Shown here: positions 19,882-29,612 of the stretch, one piece after another
How the letters are laid out: every line of letters starts with the position of its first letter
Position numbering within the stretch: the first letter of the stretch is position 1
DNA from: Devosia sp.
GTDB lineage: Bacteria > Pseudomonadota > Alphaproteobacteria > Rhizobiales > Devosiaceae
Reading direction: 5' to 3'
Length of the DNA stretch: 64,000 bases
NCBI GenBank assembly: GCA_017794705.1
Contig: CP051235.1
Coordinates: 745,010 to 809,009, forward strand
Program-made: the position numbers and the translations under genes
Notes under the pieces: model-generated
The model's input: only the letters and a program-made list of their open reading frames with translations
What the model was told of the DNA's origin: nothing
The model's database searches: none

Positions 19882-21405
19882 ATGCGTGACGGCCATCGGC
19901 AATCGGTCCTGAGTGAACCTTTCGACAAAGACCCGTTTGATCTGTACGGAGACACGCTGCGCGAAGAGTGCGGCGTGTTCGGCATTCTGGGACATGACGA
20001 TGCGGCGGCGCTGACGGCGCTGGGGCTGCACGCGCTGCAGCACCGCGGTCAGGAAGCGGCAGGTATTGTCAGCTTTGACGGCACGCAGTTCCATTCGGAA
20101 CGGCATCTGGGGCTGGTCGGCGATCACTTCACCGACGCCAATCTGATCGGCAAACTGCCGGGAAAATGCGCCATCGGCCACAACCGGTATTCGACCACCG
20201 GCGAAACCATCTTGCGCAATGTGCAGCCGCTGTTCGCTGAACTGAACGCGGGTGGCATCGCAATTGCCCACAATGGGAACCTGACCAACGGGTTGGCGCT
20301 CAGGCGCCAGATCATCGAACAGGGGGCGATCTGCCAGTCGACCTCGGACAGCGAGGTGGTGCTGCATCTGATCGCGAAATCCAAGAACCGGGATTCCGCC
20401 GCCCGCTTTGTCGATGCGATCAGCCAGGTCGAAGGCGCCTTCTCGATGGTGGCGATGACCCGCACAAAGCTCATCGGCGCCCGCGACCCGAACGGTATCC
20501 GGCCGCTGGTATTTGGCGAACTGGACGGCTGTCCGATCTTTGCCTCGGAAACCTGCGCGCTCGACATTATCGGCGCGACCTTCATCCGTGACGTTGAGGC
20601 GGGTGAAGTCATCGTTTGCGAGCGCCAGCTGGACGGGTCAATTACGACGAAATTCCAGAAACTGCCGGACGCCAAGCCGGAACGTCTTTGCCTTTTTGAG
20701 TATGTGTATTTCGCACGGCCCGACTCGATTGTCGGCGGCCGTTCTGTCTATGCAGTGCGCAAGCGGATGGGCGAAAACCTCGCCAGGGAAGCCGGTCTCG
20801 ACGCCGACGTGGTGGTGCCGGTACCGGACGGCGGCGTGCCGGCGGCCCTGGGCTTTTCACAGGCCTCGGGCATTCCGTTCGAATACGGGATCATCCGCAA
20901 TCACTATGTGGGCCGGACCTTCATCGAACCGACCCAGTCGATCCGGGCGCTGGGCGTGCGGCTCAAGCACTCGGCCAACCGCAGCCAGATCGAGGGCAAG
21001 CGGGTGGTGCTGGTCGACGATTCCATCGTGCGTGGCACGACTTCGGTGAAGATCGTGCAGATGATCCGCGACGCAGGGGCGAAGGAAGTCCATATCCGCG
21101 TAGCCAGTCCCAAGATCACACATCCGGACTATTACGGCATCGACACGCCGGAGCGGGACAAGCTGTTGGCGAACCAGTATCCGGCGCTTGAGGACATGCG
21201 CAGGTTCATCGGTGCGGATTCGCTGGAGTTCCTGTCGATCGACGGGCTCTACGATGCTGTCGGCGGTGTGCCGCGCAGCCCGCTCAGGCCGCAATTCACC
21301 GACCATTGTTTCACCGGCGATTATCCGACCGTTCTGACCGACCTCAATGAGAACGGCAACGAGTCCAAGCCGAAACAGACTGCCATACTCAGAGAAGCCA
21401 TCTAG
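19882..21405 (+). CDS. purF: Amidophosphoribosyltransferase PurF
   Basis: First committed step of de novo purine synthesis: PRPP plus glutamine to phosphoribosylamine. Ntn-type glutaminase with Cys30 (REECGVFGI) expected to become the N-terminal nucleophile after propeptide removal; ALQHRGQEAAGI follows. The C-terminal PRTase domain has the PRPP loop RVVLVDDSIVRGTTS. Long loops SPKITHPDYYGIDTP and GLYDAVGG are standard. 507 residues. GGAAAG lies 6 bp before the ATG. The SDR gene begins 4 bp after the stop. Confidence 0.96.
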   Translation: MRDGHRQSVLSEPFDKDPFDLYGDTLREECGVFGILGHDDAAALTALGLHALQHRGQEAAGIVSFDGTQFHSERHLGLVGDHFTDANLIGKLPGKCAIGHNRYSTTGETILRNVQPLFAELNAGGIAIAHNGNLTNGLALRRQIIEQGAICQSTSDSEVVLHLIAKSKNRDSAARFVDAISQVEGAFSMVAMTRTKLIGARDPNGIRPLVFGELDGCPIFASETCALDIIGATFIRDVEAGEVIVCERQLDGSITTKFQKLPDAKPERLCLFEYVYFARPDSIVGGRSVYAVRKRMGENLAREAGLDADVVVPVPDGGVPAALGFSQASGIPFEYGIIRNHYVGRTFIEPTQSIRALGVRLKHSANRSQIEGKRVVLVDDSIVRGTTSVKIVQMIRDAGAKEVHIRVASPKITHPDYYGIDTPERDKLLANQYPALEDMRRFIGADSLEFLSIDGLYDAVGGVPRSPLRPQFTDHCFTGDYPTVLTDLNENGNESKPKQTAILREAI

Positions 21406-21409
21406 CGAT

Positions 21410-22144
21410 ATGACAGATAATCAGGATTTGGCCGGCCGGATCGTGCTGGTGACCGGCGCTTCGCGCGGCATCGGCTATGCGGCCGCATTGGAAGCCGCGC
21501 GACGCGGGGCGCATGTGATTGCGGTGGCACGCACAATCGGCGGGCTCGAGGAACTGGATGACCAGATCAAGGCCCTGGGAGGCGATGCCACCCTGGTGCC
21601 ACTTGATCTCAGCGACGGCGACGGCATCGACCGTCTGGGAAAATCGATTTTCGATCGCTGGGGACGCCTCGACGGGTTTATCGGCAACGCGGGCTTGCTC
21701 GGCGTGATCAGCCCGTTGCCGCATGTTGAAGTGAAGGAATTCACCAAGGTCTTTGACCTCAACGTCACCGCCAACTACCGGCTGATCCGCTCGTTCGATC
21801 TTCTGCTTCGCCAGTCGGATGCGGGACGGGTTGTTCTGGTCTCGTCGGGGGCCGCGGACAGCGCGCGTCCCTATTGGGGACTTTATGCTGCAACCAAGGC
21901 GGCGGTGAACGCCATGGCCAAGAGCTACGCGGGCGAAATGGCCAGTTCGGCTGTGCGGGTGAACGTGTTCTATCCCGGCGCGGTGCGTACCCAGATGCGG
22001 GCCAAGGCGGTGCCGGGCGAAGATCCGAACACGCTGCCGACGCCCGCGGACATTGCACCGCAGCTGATCGACCTTGTCAGCCCCTCGCTGGACGCGACGG
22101 GGCAGATTTTTGATGTGAACGCCGACGGCCCCCGCGACATTTGA
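21410..22144 (+). CDS. SDR family NAD(P)-dependent oxidoreductase
   Basis: 244-residue classical short-chain dehydrogenase: LVTGASRGIGYAAALEA cofactor loop, a NAG motif (GFIGNAGLLG), active-site Ser in LVSSGAADSARP and Tyr/Lys in YWGLYAATKAAVNAM. It resembles YciK-type SDRs that often sit behind purF in alphaproteobacteria; the substrate is unknown. ATG at 21410 is 4 bp after the purF stop; the longer in-frame ORF overlaps purF and is not credible. Probably co-transcribed with purF. Confidence 0.85.
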   Translation: MTDNQDLAGRIVLVTGASRGIGYAAALEAARRGAHVIAVARTIGGLEELDDQIKALGGDATLVPLDLSDGDGIDRLGKSIFDRWGRLDGFIGNAGLLGVISPLPHVEVKEFTKVFDLNVTANYRLIRSFDLLLRQSDAGRVVLVSSGAADSARPYWGLYAATKAAVNAMAKSYAGEMASSAVRVNVFYPGAVRTQMRAKAVPGEDPNTLPTPADIAPQLIDLVSPSLDATGQIFDVNADGPRDI

Positions 22145-22280
22145 CCAACCTTGCGCCGTGCGCTCTCTCATAAATGTGAAACGGGCCTTTCCCCGTCTAT
22201 GCAACTTTTAACACATTTCATGCGTTAATTCGGTCGTGCGCCTGCAGGAGATGCAGGCTTTTTGTGTGGCCGGAAAGCAA

Positions 22281-22973
22281 ATGGTTCTGAAATCAATCAC
22301 ATCGACGGCGCTGGGTAGCCGGCGGAAATTCCTGGCGCTGGGATTGGCCGGGGCCGCCAGCGCGGCGTTGAGCGCCTGCACGGGCAGTAGCCGTCGTTTG
22401 GCCGCTGTCGAAGACCCCGGAACGACTATCCCGCGTGAGGTGCGCATCATGTATGCAGCACAGCCGACCGAGCGTTTCCCCATTCCGGCGGTCAACCTGC
22501 AGCGGCTTGATCCACGCTACTGGCGGCAGATCGTGCCGGACCCGACCGGCGAGCGGCCGGGGACCGTGGTGGTGGATACCGACAACCGGTTCCTTTATCA
22601 CGTGCGCGGCAACGGCATGGCCATGCGCTATGGCTGCGGCATCGGGCGAGAAGGATTTGACTGGTCGGGGCGCGGCTACATCGGCCGCAAGCAGGAATGG
22701 CCGACATGGACGCCGCCGGCGGCCATGATCGAGCGTGAGCCCTATCTCGAAGAGTTCCGCAACGGCATGCCGCCGGGGCTGGAAAACCCGCTGGGCGCCC
22801 GCGCACTCTACATCTATGCGGACGGCCAAGACACGCTGTACCGGCTGCACGGCAACCCTGACGAAACCTCGATAGGCCGGGCTGTTTCGAGCGGCTGCGT
22901 GCGCCTGTTGAACCAGGACGTGATCGATCTTTATGGACGTGTGCCGGTTGGGTCAAACGTCGTCGTGCTCTAG
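22281..22973 (+). CDS. L,D-transpeptidase (YkuD domain), Tat-like signal
   Basis: Periplasmic YkuD-family enzyme expected to form 3-3 peptidoglycan cross-links or anchor outer-membrane proteins to murein. The N-terminus GSRRKFLALGLAGAASAALSAC combines a twin-arginine-like motif with a lipobox-like LSAC, so it may be a lipoprotein. The catalytic segment is RLHGNPDETSIGRAVSSGCVRLLN, with the nucleophile Cys in the SxGCxR motif. ATG at 22281 was chosen because GGAAAG lies 7 bp upstream; longer in-frame starts add non-signal sequence. About 230 residues. It faces the convergent recQ gene. Confidence 0.88.
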   Translation: MVLKSITSTALGSRRKFLALGLAGAASAALSACTGSSRRLAAVEDPGTTIPREVRIMYAAQPTERFPIPAVNLQRLDPRYWRQIVPDPTGERPGTVVVDTDNRFLYHVRGNGMAMRYGCGIGREGFDWSGRGYIGRKQEWPTWTPPAAMIEREPYLEEFRNGMPPGLENPLGARALYIYADGQDTLYRLHGNPDETSIGRAVSSGCVRLLNQDVIDLYGRVPVGSNVVVL

Positions 22974-22982
22974 TGTGGGCCG

Positions 22983-24764
22983 CTAGTTGTTGCGGATTAC
23001 ATCCAGAAAGATGTCACCGAAGCGCTGAAGTTTGCGCTGACCGACGCCGTGGACCTCGGCCATCTCTTTTCGCGTTGCCGGGCGGCGCGTCGCCATGTCG
23101 ATGAGCGAACGATCTGCGAAAATGACGTAAGCTGGAACATGCGCCTCTTCGGCCAGTTCGCGGCGTTTGGCCTTCAGGGCCTCAAGCAGGGGTGCGTCTT
23201 CAGTCGAGACCTGCGCGGCGACAGTACGACGCTCCTTACGTACCTTTGCAGGTTTGAGTGTGTCTGCCCGCAGTGAGAATTCGACGTCGCCGCGAAGCAG
23301 CTCACGGCCCTCAGGGGTGATCTTCCAGCCCCCGTATTCCGGATCGACAGCCGCGAAACCCGCCGCGTAGATCTGCCGGAAGGCGCCGCGCCATTGCGCC
23401 TTGTCGAATTCGGTGCCAACGCCAAAGGTGGGCAGCTTATCGTGGCCGAATTGCGTGACGCGGTCGGTCGCCTCTCCGAGGAGAATGGCGATGAGGTGTT
23501 CGATGCCGAACCGCTCGCCGGTGCGCAGCATGGCAGACAGGGCCTTCTGGGCCGGAACAGTACCATCGATCAGAGCCGGCGGATTCTGGCACAGATCGCA
23601 ATTGCCGCACGGGCCACTGTTCTCTCCGAAATAGGTGAGAAGGGTCTGGCGCCGGCAGCGGGGTGCTTCGGCGATGGCCAGCAGCGCGTTGAGCTTCAGA
23701 TGGTCGGCGCGCTTGCGCTCTGCCGGGGCGTCGGTCTCGTCGATCTGACGCCGGCGCAGGCGGATGTCTTCGAGACCGTAAAGGGTCAGCGTATCGGCGG
23801 GCAATCCGTCGCGCCCGGCGCGGCCGATCTCCTGATAGTAGGCCTCGACGCTGGCGGGCAGATCAGCATGCGCGACAAACCGCACGTCGGGCTTATCGAC
23901 CCCCATGCCGAAGGCAACTGTGGCCGTCATCACAACACCCTCTTCTTCCGCAAACCGGTCCTGATGGGCCTGTCGGACGTCGTGCGGCAGTCCGGCGTGA
24001 TAGGGCAGAGCGTTGATGCCTTTGGCCTGAAGGGTTTCGGCAAGCTGTTCGACCTTGCGGCGGGAGGCGCAATAGATGATGCCGCTTTCGCCGTGATGGC
24101 GCGCGGCCAGATCGATCAGTTGGCGGGTGGAATTGCCCTTGTTGGCAAAGGCGAGGAACAGGTTGGGCCGGTCAAAACCAAACAGGAATGTGCGCGGTTC
24201 GGCGTCGAACAGGCGGGCGGCGATATCGTTTCGGGTTTCGGCGTCGGCGGTGGCGGTAAAGGCGGCGAGTTGAGGATGACCGAGATCGGCGCGAACTTCG
24301 CCGATTCTGAGATAGTCGGGACGGAAGTCGTGGCCCCACTGGCTAACGCAATGGGCCTCGTCAACGGCGATCAGGGTGACGTTGCAGCCCCGCAGAAGGT
24401 CCGCCGCAGAGCCGAGCCGTTCGGGCGCCATGTAGAGCAGCTTCAGCCTTCCTTGACGAAGGTCAGCAAGTGTCGCGTCGCGCTCGTCGGGCGGGGTGCT
24501 GGAAGTCAGCGCTGCGGCGGCGACACCGTTCTGGCGCAGGGCGGCGACCTGATCGCGCATCAGGGCAATGAGCGGCGAGATGACGAGGGTCAGCCCGTCG
24601 CGGCGGAGCGCGGGCAGCTGGTAGCAAAGCGATTTGCCGCCGCCGGTCGGCATGATGGCCAACACGTTTTCGCCACCCACAATGGCAGAGACGATCTCGG
24701 CCTGACCCGGCCTGAAATCATCGTAGCCGAAGACGGTTTTGAGCAGCTCACGGGACTGGTTCAT
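22983..24764 (-). CDS. recQ: ATP-dependent DNA helicase RecQ
   Basis: 3'-5' helicase of recombination and replication repair. N-terminal TVFGYDDFRPGQAEIV, Walker A IMPTGGGKSLCYQLP, DEAH box VDEAHCVSQWGHDFRPDY, and motif VI QEIGRAGRDG. The zinc-binding RecQ-Ct region shows CRRQTLLTYFGE...CGNCDLC, and an HRDC domain ends the protein (VPAYVIFADRSLIDMA, VHGVGQRKLQRFG). ATG at 24764 has GAGGG 8 bp upstream; the longer ORF runs into der. 593 residues. It lies 16 bp after der, so co-transcription is likely. Confidence 0.95.
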   Translation of the reverse strand: MNQSRELLKTVFGYDDFRPGQAEIVSAIVGGENVLAIMPTGGGKSLCYQLPALRRDGLTLVISPLIALMRDQVAALRQNGVAAAALTSSTPPDERDATLADLRQGRLKLLYMAPERLGSAADLLRGCNVTLIAVDEAHCVSQWGHDFRPDYLRIGEVRADLGHPQLAAFTATADAETRNDIAARLFDAEPRTFLFGFDRPNLFLAFANKGNSTRQLIDLAARHHGESGIIYCASRRKVEQLAETLQAKGINALPYHAGLPHDVRQAHQDRFAEEEGVVMTATVAFGMGVDKPDVRFVAHADLPASVEAYYQEIGRAGRDGLPADTLTLYGLEDIRLRRRQIDETDAPAERKRADHLKLNALLAIAEAPRCRRQTLLTYFGENSGPCGNCDLCQNPPALIDGTVPAQKALSAMLRTGERFGIEHLIAILLGEATDRVTQFGHDKLPTFGVGTEFDKAQWRGAFRQIYAAGFAAVDPEYGGWKITPEGRELLRGDVEFSLRADTLKPAKVRKERRTVAAQVSTEDAPLLEALKAKRRELAEEAHVPAYVIFADRSLIDMATRRPATRKEMAEVHGVGQRKLQRFGDIFLDVIRNN

Positions 24765-24780
24765 GGTGCCCTCATCCGCC

Positions 24781-26199
24781 TCAGCGGATCTTGCGGGCTT
24801 TGTGGGCGAAAGGATTGTCGCCAGCGCGCAGCCACAACCGGATGGGCGGGCCGCCAAGATTGAATGTGTCGCGCAGCCCGTTGACCAGATAGCGGATGTA
24901 GGACTTGGGCAGCGCCTCGGGCCGCGAGCAGAAGACGATGAAGGTGGGTGGGCGCGACTTGGCCTGGGTGGCGTAGCGAATTTTCAGCCGGCGGCCAGAG
25001 ACGGCAGGTGGGGTGTGGGCCTGTGTCGCGTCGTTCAGCCACTGGTTGAGTTTTGCGGTCGGGACGCGGGCGTTCCATTTCTGCTCGAGGTCCAGAATGG
25101 CCTGCATGAGGCGCGGGATATTGGTGCCGCGCAGCCCCGACATGGTGACCAGAGGCACGCCACGCAATTGTGGCAACAGCCGTTCACATGCTTCGCGCAA
25201 GGCTGCGAGTGTCGCATTCTTGTCTTCGACCAAGTCCCACTTGTTGACGGCGATCACCAGTCCCCTGCCCTCGCGTTCGACAAGGTCGGCGAGTTGCAGA
25301 TCCTGCTTTTCAAACGGCATGGTTGCGTCGAGCATCAAAACGACGATTTCAGCGTACTGGATGGTGCGCAAACTGTCGGCAACGGCCAGTTTTTCCAGCT
25401 TCTGCTGGACCTTGGCACGGCGGCGGATGCCGGCCGTGTCGACCAGATTGATGGTACGGCCCTTCCAGTCCCAGGGCACGAGGATGGAATCCCGGGTGAT
25501 GCCGGCCTCTGGACCGGTGAGCACGCGTTCCTCACCCACCAGTTTGTTGATGAGCGTCGACTTGCCGACATTGGGCCTGCCAACGATGGCGACGTTGAGG
25601 GCACGGGTGGGGTCCCAGCGCAGCTTGGTTTCATCGTCTGGATCGATGTCGACCTCAACCTCCGGCATCTGATCGGAGAACGGGTCGAGTTCTTCTCCGC
25701 TGTCCTGTTCAACGGCATCAGAGATGATGTTGTGCAGGTCGGACAGGCCCTGTCCGTGTTCGGCGGACAGCGGAATGGGTTCGCCCAGGCCCAGCGACCA
25801 GGCCTCCATCAACCCGGTTTCGGAAGCCTTGCCTTCCGCCTTGTTGCCGAGCAGGTGGACCGGCTTGTTGGCGCGGCGCAGCAGTTGCCCGAACTTTTCG
25901 TCGAGCGGGGTAATGCCGGCCCGGGCATCGAACATGAACAGAATCAGATCGGCTTCGGCAATGGCCGCCTCGGTCTGGGCACGCATGCGGGCCTCAAGAC
26001 TGTTGTCGGTGGCGTCTTCGTAACCGGCGGTATCTATGACGCGAAACCTGAGATCGGCGATACGCCCCTCGCCTTCGCGGCGGTCGCGCGTGACCCCGGG
26101 CGTGTCATCGACCAAAGCGATACGCTTGCCGACCAGACGGTTGAACAGCGTCGATTTGCCGACGTTGGGCCGGCCCACAATGGCAACGGTGACAGTCAT
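24781..26199 (-). CDS. der: Ribosome biogenesis GTPase Der (EngA)
   Basis: Essential GTPase of 50S maturation. Two tandem G domains, each with [10 protein letters not shown] (residues ~7-16 and again at ~212-221), DTAG boxes ([18 protein letters not shown]) and guanine-specificity loops LGNKAEG and [12 protein letters not shown]-like C-terminal domain closes the protein. An acidic linker (residues ~175-195) joins the G domains. 472 residues. It is 27 bp downstream of a YfgM-like gene, an arrangement also seen in enterobacteria. Confidence 0.96.
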   Translation of the reverse strand: MTVTVAIVGRPNVGKSTLFNRLVGKRIALVDDTPGVTRDRREGEGRIADLRFRVIDTAGYEDATDNSLEARMRAQTEAAIAEADLILFMFDARAGITPLDEKFGQLLRRANKPVHLLGNKAEGKASETGLMEAWSLGLGEPIPLSAEHGQGLSDLHNIISDAVEQDSGEELDPFSDQMPEVEVDIDPDDETKLRWDPTRALNVAIVGRPNVGKSTLINKLVGEERVLTGPEAGITRDSILVPWDWKGRTINLVDTAGIRRRAKVQQKLEKLAVADSLRTIQYAEIVVLMLDATMPFEKQDLQLADLVEREGRGLVIAVNKWDLVEDKNATLAALREACERLLPQLRGVPLVTMSGLRGTNIPRLMQAILDLEQKWNARVPTAKLNQWLNDATQAHTPPAVSGRRLKIRYATQAKSRPPTFIVFCSRPEALPKSYIRYLVNGLRDTFNLGGPPIRLWLRAGDNPFAHKARKIR

Positions 26200-26226
26200 T
26201 GGCGGTCAGCCCGGTTGGCGGTCAGA

Positions 26227-26931
26227 TCACTCAGCCGCGTCAGTGTCTTCGGCAGTTTCGGCCGGCGCAGGATCGGCGGCACCCTCGGCCTCGAGCTGTG
26301 CGTCAAAGACCTGAATGCGCTGCAACTGCTCGATGGAAGCCTGGTTGTCTTCGAAAATGGCGCGGAAGGTGACGCGGGCCGCATCGCCTTCGCCCGCGGC
26401 ATATTGGGTGAGGCCAAGGATTTCGCGGGCGGCATTGCGCATGGCGTTGTCAGGCGAAATCAGGCCGCCGATGCGGGCTTCGACGGCAGCCACGTCGCCG
26501 GTATCCACCAGCACATTGCCTGCCAAAAGAAAAGCCAGATCGCGCAGGCGCTGTTCGGACTGGGTGGTGGCAATGGCGTCATAGGCGGCCAGCGCCTCGT
26601 CAGTGTTGCCGTCACGGGCCAACAGGGCGGCCTGGGCGAACTGACCCAGCACCGGATATTTGCCGGAGCCTTCTGCAATCAATTGGTTCAGCTGTTCCTG
26701 CGCGGCAGGCAGATCGCCGCCATCAGCCAGTTCGAATGCGGAATAGAACTGGCGGGAGGATTCGGCGGCAACGGAATCCTGATACCAGCGCCAGCCCTCG
26801 TTGACCGCCACCAGCAAGACGATCAGCACGGCAGCGCCGATGACGAAGGGGCCGTAGCGCCGCCACATGTTGCGCATGCGCTCGGAACGCAGCTCTTCGC
26901 TGACTTCGTTGAAAATGCTGTCGTCTGACAT
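26227..26931 (-). CDS. YfgM-like tetratricopeptide membrane protein
   Basis: 234 residues: short cytoplasmic N-terminus (DSIFNEVSEELRSERMRNMWRRYG), one membrane helix (PFVIGAAVLIVLLVAVNEGW) and a periplasmic helical-repeat domain, then an acidic tail. This layout matches the TPR_21/DUF2133 family that includes YfgM, an ancillary SecYEG partner and periplasmic chaperone in E. coli. Placement directly upstream of der supports this assignment. Function here is inferred. Confidence 0.8.
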   Translation of the reverse strand: MSDDSIFNEVSEELRSERMRNMWRRYGPFVIGAAVLIVLLVAVNEGWRWYQDSVAAESSRQFYSAFELADGGDLPAAQEQLNQLIAEGSGKYPVLGQFAQAALLARDGNTDEALAAYDAIATTQSEQRLRDLAFLLAGNVLVDTGDVAAVEARIGGLISPDNAMRNAAREILGLTQYAAGEGDAARVTFRAIFEDNQASIEQLQRIQVFDAQLEAEGAADPAPAETAEDTDAAE

Positions 26932-27057
26932 GGCGGTGCTGGCTATCCTGTTGTCGAATTGGCGCGCACAATAGTGTCAGGCTTGTCCGATTGCAATGAA
27001 ACCTGCGGGTGGATTTGACGCAGGAAACCGGCGTGTTTCCGGGCTGGCGCCGCGGCG

Positions 27058-27630
27058 CTAGAACAGGGCGACTCCTGCAATCCAGCCATGCAGCCAAAGC
27101 GCGATGACGGCGGTGAGGATAAGGCCGATTGCGATCGCGCCGATGTCGCCCCTCACGGAAACGAATTCCACTCGCGGCACATCGCGGCGGGTGACCACCA
27201 GCAAGTTCCAGACGCCGTAGACGAGGAACGTGCCGAACAGGATCAGCGAGGCCTGATCGCCATTGGCCAGCAGGTGTCCGGCTGACCAGATGATCACCGC
27301 GGTCATGAACGGGTGCTGAAGTGTCGCGCGAATGCGCCCGGCCGGCATGTTGGCGGAAGACATGAGAATGAGCGCAACCAGCATGGCCAGTTCGGTGACG
27401 TGTCGACCCCAGGCAGGCGGGTCGTAGAGGATGGCGGCATCCGGACGGAACTCGCGCCAACCGAAAACAATGAGAACCAGACCCGCCAGCGAGACCAGTG
27501 AATAGATGCCCTTCCAGCCGCCCTCTCCAAGTCGGGCCATCGCCGCGTCACGAACTGCGGGCACCAGCATACGCGTAAGATGCGGGGCAAAGAACACGAT
27601 CAATCCGGCAACGAGCATCCACATGGCCAC
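27058..27630 (-). CDS. NnrU family membrane protein
   Basis: 190 residues with about five membrane segments, beginning WMLVAGLIVFFAPHLTRMLVPAVRDAA and containing LVLIVFGWREFR, RHVTELAMLVALILMSSA and NMPAGRIRATLQHPFMTAVIIWSAGHLLANGD, the conserved NnrU/methyltransferase-like signature. NnrU genes were first found near denitrification genes, but most homologues lie elsewhere and have unknown function. No nitrogen-oxide genes are near. Confidence 0.82.
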   Translation of the reverse strand: MAMWMLVAGLIVFFAPHLTRMLVPAVRDAAMARLGEGGWKGIYSLVSLAGLVLIVFGWREFRPDAAILYDPPAWGRHVTELAMLVALILMSSANMPAGRIRATLQHPFMTAVIIWSAGHLLANGDQASLILFGTFLVYGVWNLLVVTRRDVPRVEFVSVRGDIGAIAIGLILTAVIALWLHGWIAGVALF

Positions 27631-27761
27631 CTCCCCAATTCAGCGTAATGAGCCACAACAAGTCCACAAACACAACGGTTTAAGCACGCAGCGCCAACCG
27701 TTAGATTGATGCCGCGTGCCAGGGAGGAAGCCGAAAAGCCTCGGACCGAGACGGCGCGTTG

Positions 27762-28604
27762 TCAGCCCCTTGTGGGTGGTGCCATGGATGCGGACCTTTC
27801 GGCGTTGAAGTCGATGGGAATGGTCACGGTGCCTTCGAGCCCGTTTGCCCAGTTGCCAGAGACAGACATGGTCTGCTGGGCAATTTGGGCTTCGGAATTG
27901 TCCCGGAAGACGTTGTCGGTGGCGATCGTAATACGGCTCAGGTTCCGCGTGCCGTTGGAATAGCGGGCGTCATTCGCGTAGACTTCGGCGGAAACGTCCT
28001 CAGGGAGGGCAATCTGCGCGGTGAGCAACGAGTTTGCGCCGCTGATGGCAGCGGTTGCGCTTTCAAAGACTTCGAAATGGATGTGGGGCCAGCGGCCATC
28101 GTAACAGCCGGGGAAGATGGTGGTGAAACGCACCTTGCCTTCGGCATCGGAAACCCCGACGCCGCGCAGGAAGTTCACGTTGGTCAGGTCGTAGAGCGAA
28201 TAATTGCCTGTGGTGTCGCAGTGCCAGATGTAGATCGCATGGTCGGCAAGCGGTGCGCAATCGTCGGCATTCTGGAGCGTGAGTTCGATGGTCAGTTGGG
28301 TGCCTTCCGCCGTTCCAGAATAGCTGCCAAAACTGGTGCGGATATCCTGACGGATCACGCCTTCCTGGGTCAGGGCGTTGACGGTCTGTCCGTTTTTGAC
28401 GTTGCTGCCGTCCGCTGGATAGGGGCCGGCGGTTTCCCAAGGCAGGGCGATGCATTCGAGGGCAGATGCCGGCAGGGCGGACGCGGCAGTAACGCCGATC
28501 CCGCCCATGAGCGCCAGCAGGCGGCGGCGGCCAATCATGCGCGGCAGGTCGTGGGCGAAGCCAAGGTCGTGCGCGTGGGTGTGGTCTTCATTCTGGTGAG
28601 TCAT
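27762..28604 (-). CDS. Exported intradiol ring-cleavage dioxygenase-like protein
   Basis: 280 residues. The N-terminal IGRRRLLALMGGIGVTAASALPASA reads as a Tat signal peptide. The mature part has the protocatechuate/catechol 1,2-dioxygenase fold: TAGPYP, a cluster YIWHCDTTGNYSLYD, and PGCYDGRWPHIHFEVF carrying the Tyr and two His that bind non-haem Fe(III). These ligands are intact, so activity is plausible. A secreted dioxygenase with no aromatic-catabolism neighbours is unusual; the substrate is unknown. AAAGGATG precedes the ATG. Confidence 0.82.
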   Translation of the reverse strand: MTHQNEDHTHAHDLGFAHDLPRMIGRRRLLALMGGIGVTAASALPASALECIALPWETAGPYPADGSNVKNGQTVNALTQEGVIRQDIRTSFGSYSGTAEGTQLTIELTLQNADDCAPLADHAIYIWHCDTTGNYSLYDLTNVNFLRGVGVSDAEGKVRFTTIFPGCYDGRWPHIHFEVFESATAAISGANSLLTAQIALPEDVSAEVYANDARYSNGTRNLSRITIATDNVFRDNSEAQIAQQTMSVSGNWANGLEGTVTIPIDFNAERSASMAPPTRG

Positions 28605-28766
28605 GGGGTCATCCTTTCAAGTCCGGCGGGAGGGGCCGAAGTCGAGCCAAGGATGGGGAATACGCGGGCGCAAGACAACTTACGCTTTGGCAACAAAGGG
28701 AGGCTGGAGATTAAATGTCGGTAAAGTTGAGTGGGTCGCGCTTTGCCACCCCTTCCGCCGCTGCGC

Positions 28767-29612
28767 TCAACGATGTGGCGGAGAGTTCCACAAGAGCCGG
28801 GTTTGTGGAAAACGATCAAAACAAAACTCGTAGACACCAGAGAAGAAATTCCTGCACTCGTTCACAATGCTCTCGGGCAATTCTGCCGCGGGGGACTCGT
28901 TGAAGCGAGTATCCCGCATTTCAACATTTGCAGAAACGCCCAAGAACTCAGAAAGCCGCTGAATTTCAGCTTGATCAAACATCTCTTCGTAGATTCCAAA
29001 GTGCACATCTTTTTTGTGAAATGCCCGAGTCAATGCATGCACCGTGCGATCATAGCGGGTGCGCTCAGCGTTCATCCTCACTCCGTAGAATTCCACGAAT
29101 TCTCTGATTTTTTGGGCGTGGGAGAGAGTCGTGCCTTTTGCCTCCGCATCCCTAAAGCCCATTCTTGCGGCACTCCAACAACGCTCAACGGGGTCGCGCA
29201 TAAGAAACACCACACGAACTGCAAATCCGGCATTTTCCAATCTCTGCTTGATTTCTTTGAAGTGGGCCGCGCGCAACAACCCATAACTGGGCGTGATGTC
29301 TCCAGTCAGCGTGACATCATTCAGAATTAGTGACCTGAAGTAGTTCTCGTAGAACCCATCAACCAACTGCATATTCCTGCGAATCTTCCGGTGTGGAGGT
29401 TCATTTCGAAACGGCGCGGCAGCAAATCCGGCAAATTGTTTCGGCATCAGTTTTGCATCCCAAATATGATACTCCTTGATCGGTCCCATGTTTACGCCGG
29501 GGCTTTGAGACAAATAACCGTGCAGCCACGAAGTACCGCACTTTTGCGCGCCAACTCCCAAGACAAAACGCGGGCGCTGTTCAATGCTCAATGGAGACCC
29601 CTTCGGAATCAT
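28767..29612 (-). CDS. Sulfotransferase-family protein
   Basis: About 281 residues. The PAPS-binding 5'-phosphosulfate loop GVGAQKCGTSWLHGYL lies at the N-terminus and the 3'-phosphate site VVFLMRDPVERCWSAARMG in the middle, both typical of Golgi/heparan-type sulfotransferases found in bacteria that modify surface sugars. ATG at 29612 was preferred because the fold begins soon after it; the longer ORF to 29711 adds an unrelated leader. The gene is visibly richer in A/T than its neighbours and stands alone, suggesting horizontal acquisition. The acceptor is unknown. Confidence 0.78.
   Translation of the reverse strand: MIPKGSPLSIEQRPRFVLGVGAQKCGTSWLHGYLSQSPGVNMGPIKEYHIWDAKLMPKQFAGFAAAPFRNEPPHRKIRRNMQLVDGFYENYFRSLILNDVTLTGDITPSYGLLRAAHFKEIKQRLENAGFAVRVVFLMRDPVERCWSAARMGFRDAEAKGTTLSHAQKIREFVEFYGVRMNAERTRYDRTVHALTRAFHKKDVHFGIYEEMFDQAEIQRLSEFLGVSANVEMRDTRFNESPAAELPESIVNECRNFFSGVYEFCFDRFPQTRLLWNSPPHR

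Noticed and set aside
23394..24863. 489-codon open frame on the plus strand over recQ
   Set aside because: Antisense to intact recQ; its translation resembles no protein family.
24739..26928. 729-codon open frame on the plus strand over der and the YfgM-like gene
   Set aside because: It is antisense to two well-supported genes and has no family motifs; such open antisense frames are common in GC-rich DNA.
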